Source of the DNA: Trochalopteron elliotii
Taxonomy: Eukaryota; Chordata; Aves; Passeriformes; Leiothrichidae
Reading direction: 5' to 3'
DNA: 64,000 bases
Assembly: GCA_024734555.1 (NCBI GenBank)
Contig: JANPWX010000653.1
Span: 1,717,824 to 1,781,823, forward strand
Shown piece by piece: positions 49,871 through 63,647 of the stretch; the stretch's first letter is position 1, and the number at the start of each line of letters is the position of its first letter. A program made the position numbers and the translations under genes. The notes beneath the pieces were generated by a model. The model was not told the origin of the DNA. It saw nothing but the letters and a program-made list of their open reading frames with translations, and did no database searches.

Positions 49871-49937
49871 CAAAAAAAAACCCCAAAAAAACCAAAAAAA
49901 AAAACCCCAAAAAACCCCAAAAAACCACAAAACCAAA
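49871..49937. repeat. A/C-only simple repeat (C4A6-like)
   Basis: About 67 bases contain almost only A and C, in units such as CCCCAAAAAA on the plus strand (GGGGTTTTTT on the other). It is a low-complexity tract, not telomeric (TTAGGG) sequence. Confidence 0.9.
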
Positions 49938-52900
49938 ATGAGATATGCCAGGGGCTGACATCTGATGAAAGGAATTACAGCAGTCCACAGTGTAAGCAAA
50001 CCAAGAGGCACTGCTCACCTTATGGATACAGAAATGACAGGCCAGACCCAAGATCTGCACTCAGACTTGCATCTTACCCATTGTGTAGGGATGAGGGCTT
50101 GTGCTTTGCTGTATTTTAGGAGGTTAGAAATGCTCCTGGGCATCCTGCATCAGGCTGGGCTGTGGCTGCTGCACAGATCTTGTCCTCCTGGTAAGTTGCA
50201 TGCACTAAAACAAAAGCATTTTCAGAGGGATTTGATCTCATCAGTTTTCCTACCTGGTTCCATTTCAGATGATCTTGTGGCTTTGTCTACTCCTTTCTCT
50301 ATTCCATTTTTGGGTACATATGGGTTATTTTCTTTTTTAATAATCTGTTGTCTGGTGCATTATTCTGAACCATAGCCATCTAGATATCACATTTCCTTTT
50401 TCTAAACCTCCTGACACTGCTGACTGCTGCTGTTTATGTCTAATTCTGTAATTACATCAGAAATGTGTTGGTTCCTTGAACACACATGGAAACCATATCC
50501 TTCTCTGTGTGCCACTCACATAGCAAGTAAAATTTTGCATTTTCCTCTAACCAGATTATGGTAGTCATTTCTTTATGCATAAACCATATTTTTTATTGCT
50601 GTTTTTTCTGTAGGTGCCCCTTGCATATCAGGATAATTTTTTAATAACTGGATGAGAAAATTGCCAACCACTACAAAGGTAGGAAAAGGCAGACAGAAAA
50701 CTTGCAGAGATTAGGGGAGTTTTGGAAGGTTTCCAGAGCAAAGCTGGGAATTTGATCACTCACAGAAGAGGTGACAAAGGTGAATGGTGAAGAGGAAGGT
50801 TGTTTTTCCCTTAGGGCTGTCTTCCTGTGTTGACTTTGACATGCACACATGTGATGACTGAGCCCTGGCTGCTCCCTGTGCCTCTTTGAAATGCAGTGGT
50901 GTGGCAGCTGCTGCCCTGCTGCTCTCCTGACTGCCTGTAAGGCAGACCCTGGGGCTGTGATTCCAGTTCTGAGTACACTGGAGAGCTGTATGCGTGGCCA
51001 TAGTATGACTAAAGGCACCTCAGAGATGTTAGTGGTAGGAGGTGACAGTCTCTGGCCTTACAGTGTCCCCTGTTGTACTGTAGACACCTGCAGCACTGTA
51101 AAGGGGCTTGGTTTCCCCAGGTAGCCCCCAACAGGGTTCCTTGCAGTGGGACTGCCTGGGGAACCCCACTGCAGGGCAGGAAAGCTTCTCAGCTTGCAAA
51201 CAGTCTTTTACAGGGAGTAAACCATGATGTTAAAATGCTGCCCAGCACAAGCACTGTGCAGTAGGAGAGGGAAACTAAAGCACCTTCAGAGAGAGCACAG
51301 CCAGATGGCAGCCATGGATATGCCCTGTATCAAAAAACAAGTCATTGTGATCCTGACTTTCCTCCTTGACTCAAATTATCTTTAATACACTGTTTGCAGA
51401 GTAACAAAAAACCATAATTTAAAAGGCATTAGCTGACTGATGGCTGTTGCTTAACCTGCAACATCCTGAGGACCAAACCCACAGGACTGGGGACCAGTGC
51501 CTGGGGTCCAGCAGCCCAGACATACTCTGGTAGTCACATGGGTTTGCACCATCTCCTAGTGACATGCCAGACAGTGCAAATGCCAGAAACCCAGCATAAC
51601 TCCTGAGAGGGAAATAATCACTGCTCTCCCCGGGGAATGGAGAAACAGCAACTGTAATTCGTGTAGAACAAATTCACCTTATCATCAGCTGTCACGGGAG
51701 AGTCCCTAGGCACTGGTGAAGAAAATGTAGCTGGAGAGAGGCAGCTTATGTCAAAAAGTCCAGCAAGAGCAATCAAATGAGCTGAGAAGGGCATGCTTGT
51801 GATGTGGTGGGCAGAGGATTGAAGGCTTTGCTTATTTGAGCTGACGAGCTTGGCTGGTGGCTCACAGGGCCACTTCAAAAGGCACCTCTGCCTCTGCTGG
51901 GATGAGTGTTTGACAAGTTTGCAGCACAAGGATTCTAGTAACAAACTAGAGGTTAATTTAATTTGTTCACTGGTGATGGGTGCGTGGGTTTCCTGTGCTT
52001 TTACTTGGGTTTGCATGCAGTCAAGATTTACAAGCTGTGAACATCTGCAGTTTGGAATTACTTTTACAGCTACAGGAGGCTTTTCAGATTAACTTGTAAG
52101 ATTAAGAATTTTCTGCTCACATATCTTCCTGGGGTTTAAGAAGGCAAGCAGGCAGCAGGGTGGAAGAAATGCTCCTTTCCTGGACTATTGATATTCCCAT
52201 ACATACAGCTTTCCACCCTGAGCAATCCCACCAACTTTGGAGAACCTTTTATGTCAGCCCTGAAGCTGAGGGGTCTCCAAAGTTCATTGAAGCCCAGATG
52301 CCTCCAAAAACTTTGTGTCTTATGTTCTCTTTGTGATCTGAGGACAGTTTCACCTCAAGCTAAGTCCACCCATCTGCTCTTGGGGTGGATGATGTTGATT
52401 TTCCCTGGCTTCTATAACCACATGGGGAAATATTCACTGGCCTACTGCAGATGGGGAGATGGTGGCTAAGTTTACCTGAGAATAAAGTGGTAAATTTGGC
52501 CTGTTTCTGAGTATCTCTCCAGGAGCAGAGAGGCAGCCCCTCAGGTTGTGATATCTTTTCTTTCTTTGTAATGACTTGGTCTGATAACATGAGCTAGCTC
52601 TGAGACATTGTGCTGGGAAAATTGATAACAATATCCTCTCTTCTTCTGAGCTGCTGCTAGAATTGTTCAGTGGTTGAAATAAGTCCTTTGATTATTGTTT
52701 CCTATTGTTTGAATGGTTTGATAAGGTATTTTGAAGTCAGTGGAGTAAACCAACTCATACCAACTAATGGTGAGGCTTGCTATTGTTCTGGCATGATTTG
52801 CACCACGATAATTTCTGAGGCATTTGGATGCAATGTTTAATTAATTCTGGTGAATGATTTAAACTCCAGTCAATTGCTGCTAACCTGAGATAAGGCTATT

Positions 52901-55812
52901 TGTATAATTTCAGTATAATCATCTTCTCCCCTGCATTAATTAACACATGACAGCATTACACTGACAGCTTCTTAACACTTCTCTAATATTTCTTCCAAAT
53001 CTCTCTCTCCCAACTCCCTGTGGACAATATGTCAATAAAATCCCCAAGTATTCTTTTTGAAAGCCCTTCATGTTTTAATGTTGTGTTTTGCTCTGTGCAA
53101 TGATGCAGGCTCATACCAAGACCAGTTGGTCCCTGTCTGTCTGAAAGACTGATGAAGAAGCCATGGGGTCTCACTAGCCTTCAAATTCATCCTGAGATCC
53201 AGAAGCCACACATACTGCTAATAATGACAGGACTTGGGAGTTGTGAAGAACCTAGGGCAAGGCCCCCACTGGGATGAGGAATTGCACAGGACAATTAGGC
53301 AATTGACTTTTTTGGGTAGTATTGAAGTGGACCATGCTCTGCTGCTGTAAGGACACCATGTGTTTCATAGTGCTGGAAAACATTTTTCAGCCTGTGGGTT
53401 TGTTTCTCATCATCTTTGTCTCTGCCTCTATATTTTAGCAATAGCCTTTTCATGAATTATCCTAAGTATTACTGCACTTCCCAAACATCTCTGCAGTTAT
53501 TCATCTGAATTCCTGAATATTTTCTCTAACATTTTCTGCAAAGGCTTCTGTGTTCTGTACAACACAGACACCGACCTTCACCTCATCAGGGGATGACACT
53601 TGGGTCCTCTTGACCTCACATTCTCTATCTCATGGCAACATACCAAACCTCAGATGTCCAAGTTAGATACCCTGGCTATGTTCTCTCTATGGTCTTGGAG
53701 ACTTCCCATGTGTAGTTATTTCACCAGATTTGTCTCCTGCTACTTTAGGTGCTTGTAACCAACTTTAATCCAGGAAGAATCTGGGGTCCAAAATATATCC
53801 ACAGGTTTAACTATTTGGTTTTTTAGCTTGCTTTCCCCCATCTAATCATGAATTCACTGCTGTAGCTTACACAAACAGCTCTCCAGAAATGACCCTTCTT
53901 ATCCCCTGCTGCAAAAATAGAACCTGTCTTTAAATCATAACTCTGGCACCAGAAAAAATCTCTGCAATGTGATTTCAAAGAGGTAGATGCAGGCTTTGGA
54001 AGGAATAAGTTGTTCACAATTCACTGCTCAGAAATATCTCACAATTGGCTGATGTGGCTTTGAACTGAGTCACAACAGCATGTTTGTGCCTGAAAGGAAC
54101 AGCAGCTTCCCTAGCCTGGGCTGTGCAGAGGTTGTTCCTCCACCACCCCTTCACCCTGCAGTCCTCCCTCCGGCTGGCACACAATTTTCTGAGTCACTGA
54201 CACTTGTGTATCTTGCCCTTGCACAGTGATTATCATTTCTCAAATCATCAGTAGTCCTTCCTCTCCTGCTGCCTCTATGTCTTAAAATAGCCAATAGAGC
54301 TCAGCACCCTGTGGAGAGGATGACTTTGCTCTTAAACTATCTCCGTGGCATGCAGGTAAAGAAACAGTAACGAGCATCTAAACAGGGCTTCTCACAGTAA
54401 CCTTTTCAGCTAACTGCATTTCTTTGTTTGGTTATTGAAGTCTGGAGGGAAGTGTGATCTTCTTTGATATATATCAAGCTTTGACTAACTTGGTTAAGAA
54501 CAACCATAATGCCCTGGCCTTACCATCTCCTGGACAATGGCTTGGACTGATCCTTTCACTGACCTCACCCTGAGTCACCAGGTATCCAGAGTTTCTGCAA
54601 AAATTAAGTACCAGTCGAAATTAGCTGCTTAAGTCTTGTCTAAACTTGCACAGAAGAACACTAACAAAAAGATTTAAAAGACTAAAAAGTTTCAAAAAGA
54701 TCAATTTTGTGCCTGGAAGTATTAATTAATTAATTAAGTAGTAAGCAGAAAGGTTTGACTAGCTATTCCCTAAGCACCACTTCAGAGAACAGCATTTCTG
54801 TTTACCCCAACTCACTCATATTTTTGAATGCAACACACTATAGCATTTTTCCCCTTGGACTGTGATTCCTAAAATGCTAATACCTTTTAGCTGTAGGTCC
54901 CTCTACATTGCATCTCACTGGTGAATTAAATTCTCACTGCTTTATGTTCCTGCAGGCTACCAAATGCATTTGGAGTGCTTGAATGTTAATTTTCAAAAAT
55001 ATTTTCACAGGGCTCTACAAACTAAATTCATTAGAATGCCCTCAGCACGCAGTGGGAAAAAATGATCTGTAACAGAGATCCACCCTTGTAAAGCTGTTGC
55101 AGGAAAAAAAAATAGGCATGTATAAAGAATGTTTCTGATAGAGGAAAAAATAACAAAGTAGGTGAGTATCTGGGAAGTACAGCTTTGTTTTTAAAACATT
55201 GGGCTGGGAGATAGATGTCCACATCATATTTCCAGCTTGCCACAGATTTCCCATATGACTGTGGACAAATGGCTTGCAGATTATTTCTAAGACTGGCCTG
55301 CAGTTTTTGGGTGACATTTTCTGAAGACTGACGCTTCCTCTTGGCTCCAGCAGCACCGATGCTGCTTTCAATCCTGGAAACCTGAGGCCAAGGCAATATT
55401 AGCTTTGCCTGCACTGCTCTGAAAGATCAGCCTCCGGAGCGGCTCCAGCACGGAGTGTCCAGTCTCCTGCCCACCACAGTCCTTGTGTCCCAGCCCAGGC
55501 TGCTGGCTCACAGCCTGCCTGGGCAGCTCTGCCAGCAGGCTTTACACATTCTCCTGCTCTGTCTGGCTGGACCTGCCAGAGCAGATCTGCTGGGTTTACT
55601 CCATGTTTAACTGGCCTGATCTACCTGTCACTGCTGAGTGCCAAGGCTCAGAGCTCCAGCACAGCTTCTCCCCAGCTCACACACAGGCAACAGCAGGGAG
55701 GCCTACATGGCTGTTTTGTAGGGAAAGACCTGGACAGTGGTAATCCTGAACTGAAGTCATTCTGCCATAAGCTTGGATCAAGCAGTTAAAAACAAAGGAA
55801 ACAGTCATTGGT
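49938..55812. other. Intergenic, no gene seen; (TTAA)n tract
   Basis: A (TTAA)n run of about 18 bases lies at 54720-54738. ORFs up to 136 codons are unremarkable. No repeat family, exon or RNA gene was recognised. Confidence 0.5.
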
Positions 55813-56292
55813 ATCATAGAATAGTTAAGGTTGGAAAAGCCTCCTAATATCATCAAATCCAATCATTAACCCAGCATTGCCAAGTTCACCATTAAACCAT
55901 GTCCCTAAACACCACATCTACACTTATTTTGAACACTTCTAGGGATGGTGATTATACTACCTCTCTGGGCAGTCTGTTCCAAGGCTTGGCCACTCTTTGA
56001 GTGAAGAATTTTTTTTCCTAATATCTCATCTTAACCACTCCTGGTGCAAATTAAGGCCTTTTCCTCTTGTCCTATTATTTGTTGCCTGGGAGAATAGGAT
56101 AACTCCAACCTGGCTACAACCTCCTTTCAGGTAGTTACAGACAGTGATAAGGTCTCCCCTGAGCCTCCTTTTCTCCAGATAAAACACCCCCGAGCTTCCT
56201 CAGGTGCTCCTCATCAGACTTGTGCTCCAGACCCTCCCCCAGCTCTGTTGCCCTTCTCTTGTTATACTCCAATATCTCAATGTCTTTCCGCT
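55813..56292 (-). mobile_element. CR1 LINE 3' fragment (longest copy in the window)
   Basis: On the plus strand it starts ATCATAGAATAGTTAAGG, the complement of the CR1 tail. It passes through ATCCAATCATTAACCC, CTCTGGGCAGTCTGTTCC, GTGAAGAATTTTTTTTCC and AAGGTCTCCCCTGAGCC to CTCCAATATCTCAATGTC near 56268-56285. About 480 bp of 3' UTR and ORF2 end in reverse orientation, with many substitutions; the reading frame is broken. Confidence 0.92.
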
Positions 56293-56600
56293 GAACATTC
56301 CAATTTAAAAATGGTTTCCAACCAAGTCTGTGTCTTGTTTCCCTTCCTGGTACAAGGGGTTTGGTTTCACTAATTAACTTGCAGGCTGTGACAACAAATG
56401 CTTGTTTTTTTTGAAGTACCCAAACACCGAGTTCCAGAGATGTGCCCAGGAGAAAGTGAGTAATGCTGTATTCAGAGCAGGATTTAAAGATGGGCATTAA
56501 ATAAGACATCAGACCCTTCCACAACAGTAAGGATAGAAGAGATTATTGACTAACTGTTCACTAATTGAGTATCATCCTTTCTGAGTACTAAATGAGGTGG

Positions 56601-56638
56601 GGGACTAGAGGAAACAAGTGGGACTAGAGGAAACATAA
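56601..56638. repeat. 19-bp tandem duplication
   Basis: GGGACTAGAGGAAACA occurs at 56601 and again at 56620, with the period of 19 bases kept through most of the second copy. Confidence 0.9.
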
Positions 56639-59213
56639 TCTGTCGTCAAATGTATATGCATGGAGGGGCCTGAATTAAGACTGCACAAACACTATTAGTG
56701 CTGACATTTCCTTAGTTGAATGCTAAGTTTTGACTGCTTTTATAACATACTTTTCCGTCTTCCAGTCTTGTACTTCACAACATTATTCGGGCCAAAGGAA
56801 ATGGAAACAGAGCAGAGATAGCAAATGCTTCCTTCTATTTTCAAACAGCAATTCTCTTCCACTCTACACTGGTGGGAAGTACAGATCTCACAACACAAGA
56901 AAATGAGGCCTTTGGCATCAACACTGGGAAGCCAAGAACAGGGGTGTCCCAGAATCACAGTTCATAATTTGTGTTAGGACTTGACTGTGCCTTTGTTTTC
57001 CTATTTACACAATAACAATGTGGATTCATTTTCTTGAGGGATTTTCAAAGCTTCACTAATATTTGGTGGCACCATTAATAAAGAACCTGGGAAGAGCAGG
57101 TCTGTAGTTTCCAGCAGAGCACCTGATGTCTTAGTCCTCAGACAGTAGTAATTGCCACTGATTGCCTAGTCACATTACATGCCAGAATATGAAAGGGCAG
57201 AACAAACCATAGTGAGAGGATCTGGTTTTGCTACAAGTAGCAAAATCCCCCTTAGACAACTCTTACATGCTGCCATTGACCACGGCCAAGGGAAAAACAA
57301 AATGCACTGCTGTCAAATATTTATATATTACAGCTCAAAAATACCCTCCAGGAAGAGCAGGAGAGAAAAGAAGTGAGAAGGCAACAACCTAAGACAGGAG
57401 GAGATCATTTATAAGAGATGGGCAGTTCATATATCTGTAGGAATGAATAGAGCCAGTGGAATGGTCCCTGTGACACAGCACAATAGTCTATTGTCTTGGT
57501 GTCGATAAATCAGCCTCTCAGCCTGTGCTTTGAGAGCCAGATGTTCATTATTAAACACTGTTCTCTGCTCCTCTTGCATTTCCTCACCAGCCTTGTTCCA
57601 TGCTGTGCAGAGGAGAATGCTGCCTCTCCTACCTGGATAAAGCTGTGGTGGTGACTGATCCTGGAAGGGCACTTTAGGTACCACAGTCCCACAGTGGTTG
57701 TTTCAGCTTCACACAGCATCACATTGCTCTGCATTAAAGTCTGGCTTCCACCAGTGCCCATCACAGTGCACCAAACCCTCTCAGTGCTCACATGTGCTCT
57801 GCCAGGACTGAGCTCTGCTTCCCCCATTTGCCTGGCAGAGTAGGTTTATGGAGCAAGGTGTTGATAGTGGGGAGGCTACAGGGGTGGCTTCTTCTGTGAA
57901 AAGCTGCCAAAAGTTTCTCCCATGTCTGACAGAGCCAATGCCAGCCAGCTCCAAGCTGGATGGAGGAGATAGGGAAGATCAGGAGTGAAGTTAAGCCCAA
58001 CAAGAAGGGCAGGATGGGAGGAAGGGGTCTTAAGATGTAGTTTTTATTTCTTATTATGCTACTCTGATCTAATTGACAATATAATAATTCTTCCCAAGTT
58101 GAGTCTGTTTTTCCCATGACACCAAGGGGTGAGTGAGCCTTCCTGTCCTATCTTGACCCATGAACCTTTTGTTATGATTTCTTTCCCCAATCCAGGTGAG
58201 GAGGGGGAGTGGTGAAGTGGCTTTGATGGGAACTTGTCATGCAGTTAGGGTCAACCCACAATGTCTTACCAGACAAGTCTGCACACTGAGGAGATCTCAG
58301 TTCTTGCCTCAGTCAATAGGATCTCCTCCTTGTAGACAGCAGCAAGATCACCTTGGCTTGCAGGTTTCTCTTTAGGGGAAGCGTTTGTTGAGAGTCATAC
58401 TCTGATGAGCACAGGAAGGTTATGAATTTCTTCACAAGATGTCTTATAATTTTAAGCACTTTCCTGCTTGAGTGCTGTGCAACATCATAAAGACATAAAC
58501 AGTTTTGTGTGCTACCAAACATGCAAAATGACTTGGAGCCATCAAGAGCTTTTCCCCAAATGCAGGCTTTGCTCTCCACTACCTGCCTGCAAAACAACTG
58601 CAGCATATAAGGTGGGTAAAGGTACCTTTATCTGCACCTGGGCCCAGCAGGCAGAGGTTGGACCTCAACTTCCCAGAGGCCACTGTTGGCTGAAGCACAT
58701 GTAGGGCTGTTTGAGAGGCTGGGCTGTTGATCATGGACAGCTTTTGAGATTTCCCTTCCCCTAGGAAGGGTGTTTAGGCACCATGATCCCTCTCCGTTTT
58801 AGGTTGCCAAGGTTAAAAATGTCCCTAAGAATCCTTCACTGAACCAAGCTAAGCTGGGATATAAAACCAGTAAATCCAAGCAGTTCTAGGCACACATTTG
58901 TTTATTTTCAGTGTTTTACTCAACTTGGGCAATGAACAGAGAACATTTCATTTGTCTTGGCTCCAAGTCAGCTTCTTCCTCTGTTGGCAGAGGTAAGGTG
59001 GTTGTGTGCATTACAAGACACAATGTAAAACTCTGGTTAGAAGAGCCATGGCTGATAACCAAGAGGACAGCAATAACTTTTTTAGTAAGTACCAGACTCC
59101 AATACTGGCTACCTGCCCCTATAGAGGGTGAATATTTTGTCAGTGCCCCCTGTGGGAAAGAGCTGGAGGGTGACAAGAAAATACAAGAAAGCTCCTGAAA
59201 GATTCTGCAGTCA

Positions 59214-59229
59214 TACCTGTGCACAGGTA
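59214..59229. promoter_or_regulatory. 16-bp perfect palindrome made of inverted CAGGTA boxes
   Basis: TACCTGTGCACAGGTA equals its own reverse complement. It consists of TACCTG and CAGGTA, each an E2-box of the ZEB/Snail type, around TGCA. A third TACCTG lies at 59241-59246, and GTCATAC (59210) and GTATGAC (59232) form a further inverted pair around the palindrome. Protein binding is inferred only from the motif. Confidence 0.4.
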
Positions 59230-61237
59230 CTGTATGACAGTACCTGCAACTGCTCCTAATAGATGGCTTTTGCTCCAAATATCCTGTGCTGGGGAGGAGG
59301 CAGCCTCCACAAGAAATCTGCTGCAGTGTTCCTCCAGCCTTGTGTTGAAAAATCAGGTGAAAATGTCAGATGTGCATTATCCCATCCCCAGAGATTGGCT
59401 TTTCCTCCTCCCCTTTGCAGCTTACTCTCTGGCATAGTTCAAGTTTGCTTAGTAGCTTGCTGGACTTGAAAATTTCTTGTTCAGAGGCCTATCTCTTGCT
59501 AAGAAAGAAATTACTCTTTTCCTCTGACCCCTTGATTTTTCCTTCCCTCTGTCTTGGGCAACAGAGCTGGATTCTGGTGGGATCACTTGTGTGGGAGAAA
59601 CTCAGTCTGTGCTCCCAGATATTCAAGCACATTGCAGATTTGCCAGGCTCAAAAAAAAAAAATAAAAGAAGGGGCATGAGCCAGTGGCAGGCATATGCCT
59701 CTCTCCCCTTGCTAAGTCCCCATACCAAATAAGAGCCAAAATTCTCATACAAGCAGTGTTTGGCTGAAGGCAGTAATTAAGAGAATGAAGTCTGGCCATG
59801 CAGAGCATCTGTGGCAGCATATGAAAAAATGTGATTTACCAAGCAGGAGAAATAGAAGACAAAATTTGTGCTGCAGATAAGGACAGACTGAAACAAAAGA
59901 CTGTCTGGGTGCAGAGATTAGAAGCTCTGAAAATCTGACATTATTAAAGGGAGATGTTGCATTTGGGAGTAACAGTCTCATTTAAACATTAATAATAAAA
60001 AATCATTGGTTATAACATATGGCAGGGAATACATCCATCCTCCTAATGATAACAAGACAGATGATTTTCCCAAAACTCATGCCACTTTTGGCTGTAACTG
60101 AGGAGGAACTGCAGATTGCTCCAGAGCATATGGACCAAGGATTTGCTCCAATGCACATCGTCTTGTGAACATGCCACAGGCTATGATTAAGTGTCTAAAA
60201 TCATTTGTGAACAGAAAAATGATATGTGTCTGATGTGGCTGTGTCCTACTGCTTCTGCTTTGAAAAAGGATTTGCAAAGTAATCCCAGTGTTTCTAATGC
60301 TTCCCACTGTCTGCATGCAGCACATCCCTTACATTTCCATCTCTTTGGAGTCCTCGTTTGTTCAAAGGCAAATGTGTGGATCTGTGGGGGTTTCCTTCCT
60401 TGTGTTTAATGGCATTTTTCATGGCACAGCATAACACCTGGATTAATTTGAAAGCAGTCACAGAGAGACATTCCAAGGATCCCAGGCACAAAAGCCTCTA
60501 TACCTAGAACAAACTGGAAAGTGACTGTCCCTGCTCTGGGCTCACATCCCACCTGACAGGTCTCCTGCCTAGCATACAGCTCTAGACATGAGAACAAAGC
60601 CTAGCCACTACTACAGGACTGAGAAGGAAAAGAGAGGAAAAACAATAAATCAGCCAAATGAAACAGGAAAGCATTTTTTAATGCTTTTAGGAGCAGCACC
60701 ACAGAGTAAATACCAGCTCTGAACTAAACCTCTCACTCCTTCTGGAACTCAGAGCAGAGCAGCATGGCTGCCAAGCTACCAGGCCTCTCTCCAAGGCACT
60801 GCCAGGCTTTGGACACCTCAAGCCCTCTCAGCAGCTCAATTTTCCCTGGACAGGCTGATCCTCCAGCTGCCCTAGTGCTGTGCTCCATTCTCACTTTCAC
60901 ATTGTACAGACGAAGCTTACCTCTAATTCTTCTTTGGAAGCTGCTCTGCATATTTTCACTGTCCTCTCTGAGTGTGAAACCTCTCCAAATCCTACACTTG
61001 GCAAGGTGTTGCTGCCCCTCCCACCAAAGTTCATGAACTATGCTTCATACACTCCAGTCTTTTGGCATTTCCTATAGAAATTGGTCCCTTTGGGCCTGTT
61101 TTTGTCAGTACTTGCCTCCATGCTTCTCACCTGCTGCTGAGCAGACACTGTGGGTTTAACAAGCCCTGAGAAAGCAAGGACTTACCATGTCCCCAGCTGT
61201 GCTGCTGAATGCTCTGGGCTTGAGGGGGTAGTCAGGG

Positions 61238-61380
61238 AATCATAAAATGGTTTGGGTTGGAAAGGACCTTACAGATCATCAAGTTCCAACCCTTCTGCCA
61301 TGGACAGGGATGACTCTCATTAGATCAGGTTGTTCAGGGTTCCATCCAACCTGGCCTTGAAGATTTTCAGGGATGGGGAA
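61238..61380 (-). mobile_element. CR1 LINE 3' fragment
   Basis: AATCATAAAATGGTTTGGG, GTTGGAAAGGACCTTACAG, CAAGTTCCAACCCTTCTGCC and TCCAACCTGGCCTTGAAGAT follow the reverse complement of a CR1 3' end. It stops at AGGGATGGGG near 61379, so the copy is about 140 bp. Confidence 0.92.
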
Positions 61381-63612
61381 TGGTAGAAAGAAGCAGAAAA
61401 GTGGCTGTTCAGATTGCTGAGGTTTGCCATGGCAAAGGAAATCCCTTGCTGCTGTCATACCCAGCCCCATGCTCTTCCTTAGAGCTTGCCACAGGCACAG
61501 GGCTGGGACAGGAGATGGGTTTCAGCCCTGGATGTGTGAGGTTTTGCAGGTGGAGGGACTGGGAGAAAGGCCACTCCTGACTGGCCCAGGTTGGGGTGAG
61601 TAATTGGGAAAGGCCTGTCTGCTGTAGCAGGTGAAGTGTGGCACCTGGGAAATGTGCCTGAGTATGAGGTGGTTTTCCTGAGCAATGTGCCAACAGTGTG
61701 CCTCACAGCAAAGCCTGCAGACTCTGTTTTGCAGCACAGCAGGGAAAAACAGAAGAAGCTTGTGGTGAATCTGTTAAGAGCTGGGAAACACTGGTCTGTT
61801 TGCATTCAGTTAGCAAACAGTCAAGCAAAATTCTCTGAGGAAAGCAATTTTCCCCTGCTTTCTTGTCTTTCACTCTCCTGACTGCCTTTTCTTGTGTCCT
61901 AGGGACTGAGAAGCCCATTGGATGTTGTTCAGGAGTATAAATTACTCTTATCCTCAAGAAATGATTTTTCACAACTGTCTTTAGGTCTGTACCCACCAGA
62001 AACAAAGCCAGAGATATCTCCCAGCACTGGGTAAAAGAATCCCTTTCACATTTTGAAGGCAGTGTGGCTTCAGACAATACTACTTCAATAATGTAGAAAA
62101 ATTGGGTCTCGAGAGACAGGCACATGCTAAAATGAGCTATATATGTGCAAGTAATCACAGACACAACCCACAGGCATAAAGATGGAAGGGAAATGCCACT
62201 AAATATCTAAGCACAGAATTTGGGATTTCCCTTTCAGGCAATGAAAAGATAGTGAGAATTTTCCATCAGGCAGCCCAGAGGTTTTCTCTCTTTGAACCCC
62301 CTTGCAGGGTGGTGCAAGAGGAAACACTTTACTGGAACAAGGTATGATAGAGATATTTCACATGAAAAGGTCCACTGTAAAATAAACATCCCCAGTTTGT
62401 AAGTGGTAAGGAACTTTTTGAGAGTCCTCACAAATGTACTTCTGCCTTCCAGCTGTCTTAAAAATATTGGTGTTGCACTGGAGGCAGACTAAGGCAAATT
62501 CAGAACCTAAAAGCTCAGGACAGAAATTTGGAAGCAAACCTGGGTTTTGTAATGACACCTCTTTATTGAACTGTACTGGTAACAGTATGGACAATCTATA
62601 CCATAACCATGCCCATGGTTGGCTGCTGGAGCACTGACATGAGCTGTTCTTGTAGCCTGAGACCATTTGAGAAGATGACTATGCAAAGGAAGCACAGGTC
62701 CAAGGGCAGAGTCCTGAGGGCCCAGAGTCTTCAGGCACAGTTCCAGGTGTTGGCACAGAGCAGTTACCTGGGACAAATCAGGCTCTGCCATCTGCCACAG
62801 GGAGCTGCAGAGCTGAGCTGGAGGACAAGGGAAGAAGAAACCAGAATGACTTTCTTCTGCAGGCCCCAGGGAACTCACATAAGCTGCAGAAACCATTTGA
62901 AGCTTTTTTTTTTCCTGGTGTTTGAAAAGAAGACAAAGTATTTTTGAGGGTCACAGGAAACCAGGAAAAAGCATTGGAAAAAGCCCCTTGAAGTTACACT
63001 CCTCAGAAACAGCTCATCAAGGGGATGATACATTCATTAGGGTCCATGCCCCCAGAAAGAGGATGACTGCACCCACTTGTCTCAGAACAAACAAATTTTT
63101 CAGGGCAGCTGCAGATTTAGACTTGTGCTCTGTTGCAAAGATGTACTTGCTGCTCTCACAGCCATCCTGTATAGGAGAAACTCAGTTTCTACAGACATAA
63201 TGATCCTTCTTTTGCTGAAAGGTCAGAACAGTTCTCAAGCACAGTGAGCTCTGCCAGCAAGACGACTTGCCTGCAACCCGAGGTATGTCTGCATGCAGGC
63301 TCCTGTTATTAAAAAGGAAAAGCAAAGCCCTAACAATGCTGTGATGTGGTCAAACATTTCTGGAACTTATCCCTTCTGATATGAGCACAGCAGCCTTGCT
63401 CAGAGCAAGGTTACAGCTGGGGTTTGGGTTGGTATAATTGCTGTGCAAGAGGAGGCTCTGTATGAACCAAGTGCTGAGTGGCATTACTGCATCAGGTGCA
63501 GGAGCTGCATCACTTGGGCTAAATTAGGTTGTTCCTGATTGCCAACATGGGCCAAAATGCCTCCTTTAGTATGCTCGGTCCTCTACTAGGATAGAAGTGT
63601 CTGAGAGCTGTG
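61381..63612. other. Intergenic, no gene seen
   Basis: ORFs to 153 codons (61703-62164, minus) show no recognised domain. A possible isolated exon-like segment at about 63222-63281 is discussed under findings. Confidence 0.5.
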
Positions 63613-63637
63613 CCCATATGTTTCCCTGCCATATGGG
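63613..63637. repeat. Perfect hairpin: 8-bp stem, 9-base loop
   Basis: CCCATATG at 63613-63620 pairs with CATATGGG at 63630-63637 around TTTCCCTGC. Confidence 0.8.
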
Positions 63638-63647
63638 ATTAGCTACA

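Larger units (their letters stand above)
56293..61237. other. Intergenic, no gene seen
   Basis: It holds a 19-bp tandem duplication and a strong palindrome (both listed separately). Other content is unique AT-leaning DNA with short, motif-free ORFs. Confidence 0.5.

Noticed and set aside
49871..49937. C4A6-type repeat considered as interstitial telomere sequence
   Set aside because: Vertebrate telomere repeats are TTAGGG/CCCTAA; these units are irregular runs of A and C.
62507..62896. 129-codon minus-strand ORF near the right end
   Set aside because: Cysteine/histidine content looked domain-like at first, but the spacing fits no zinc-finger pattern and nothing supports expression.
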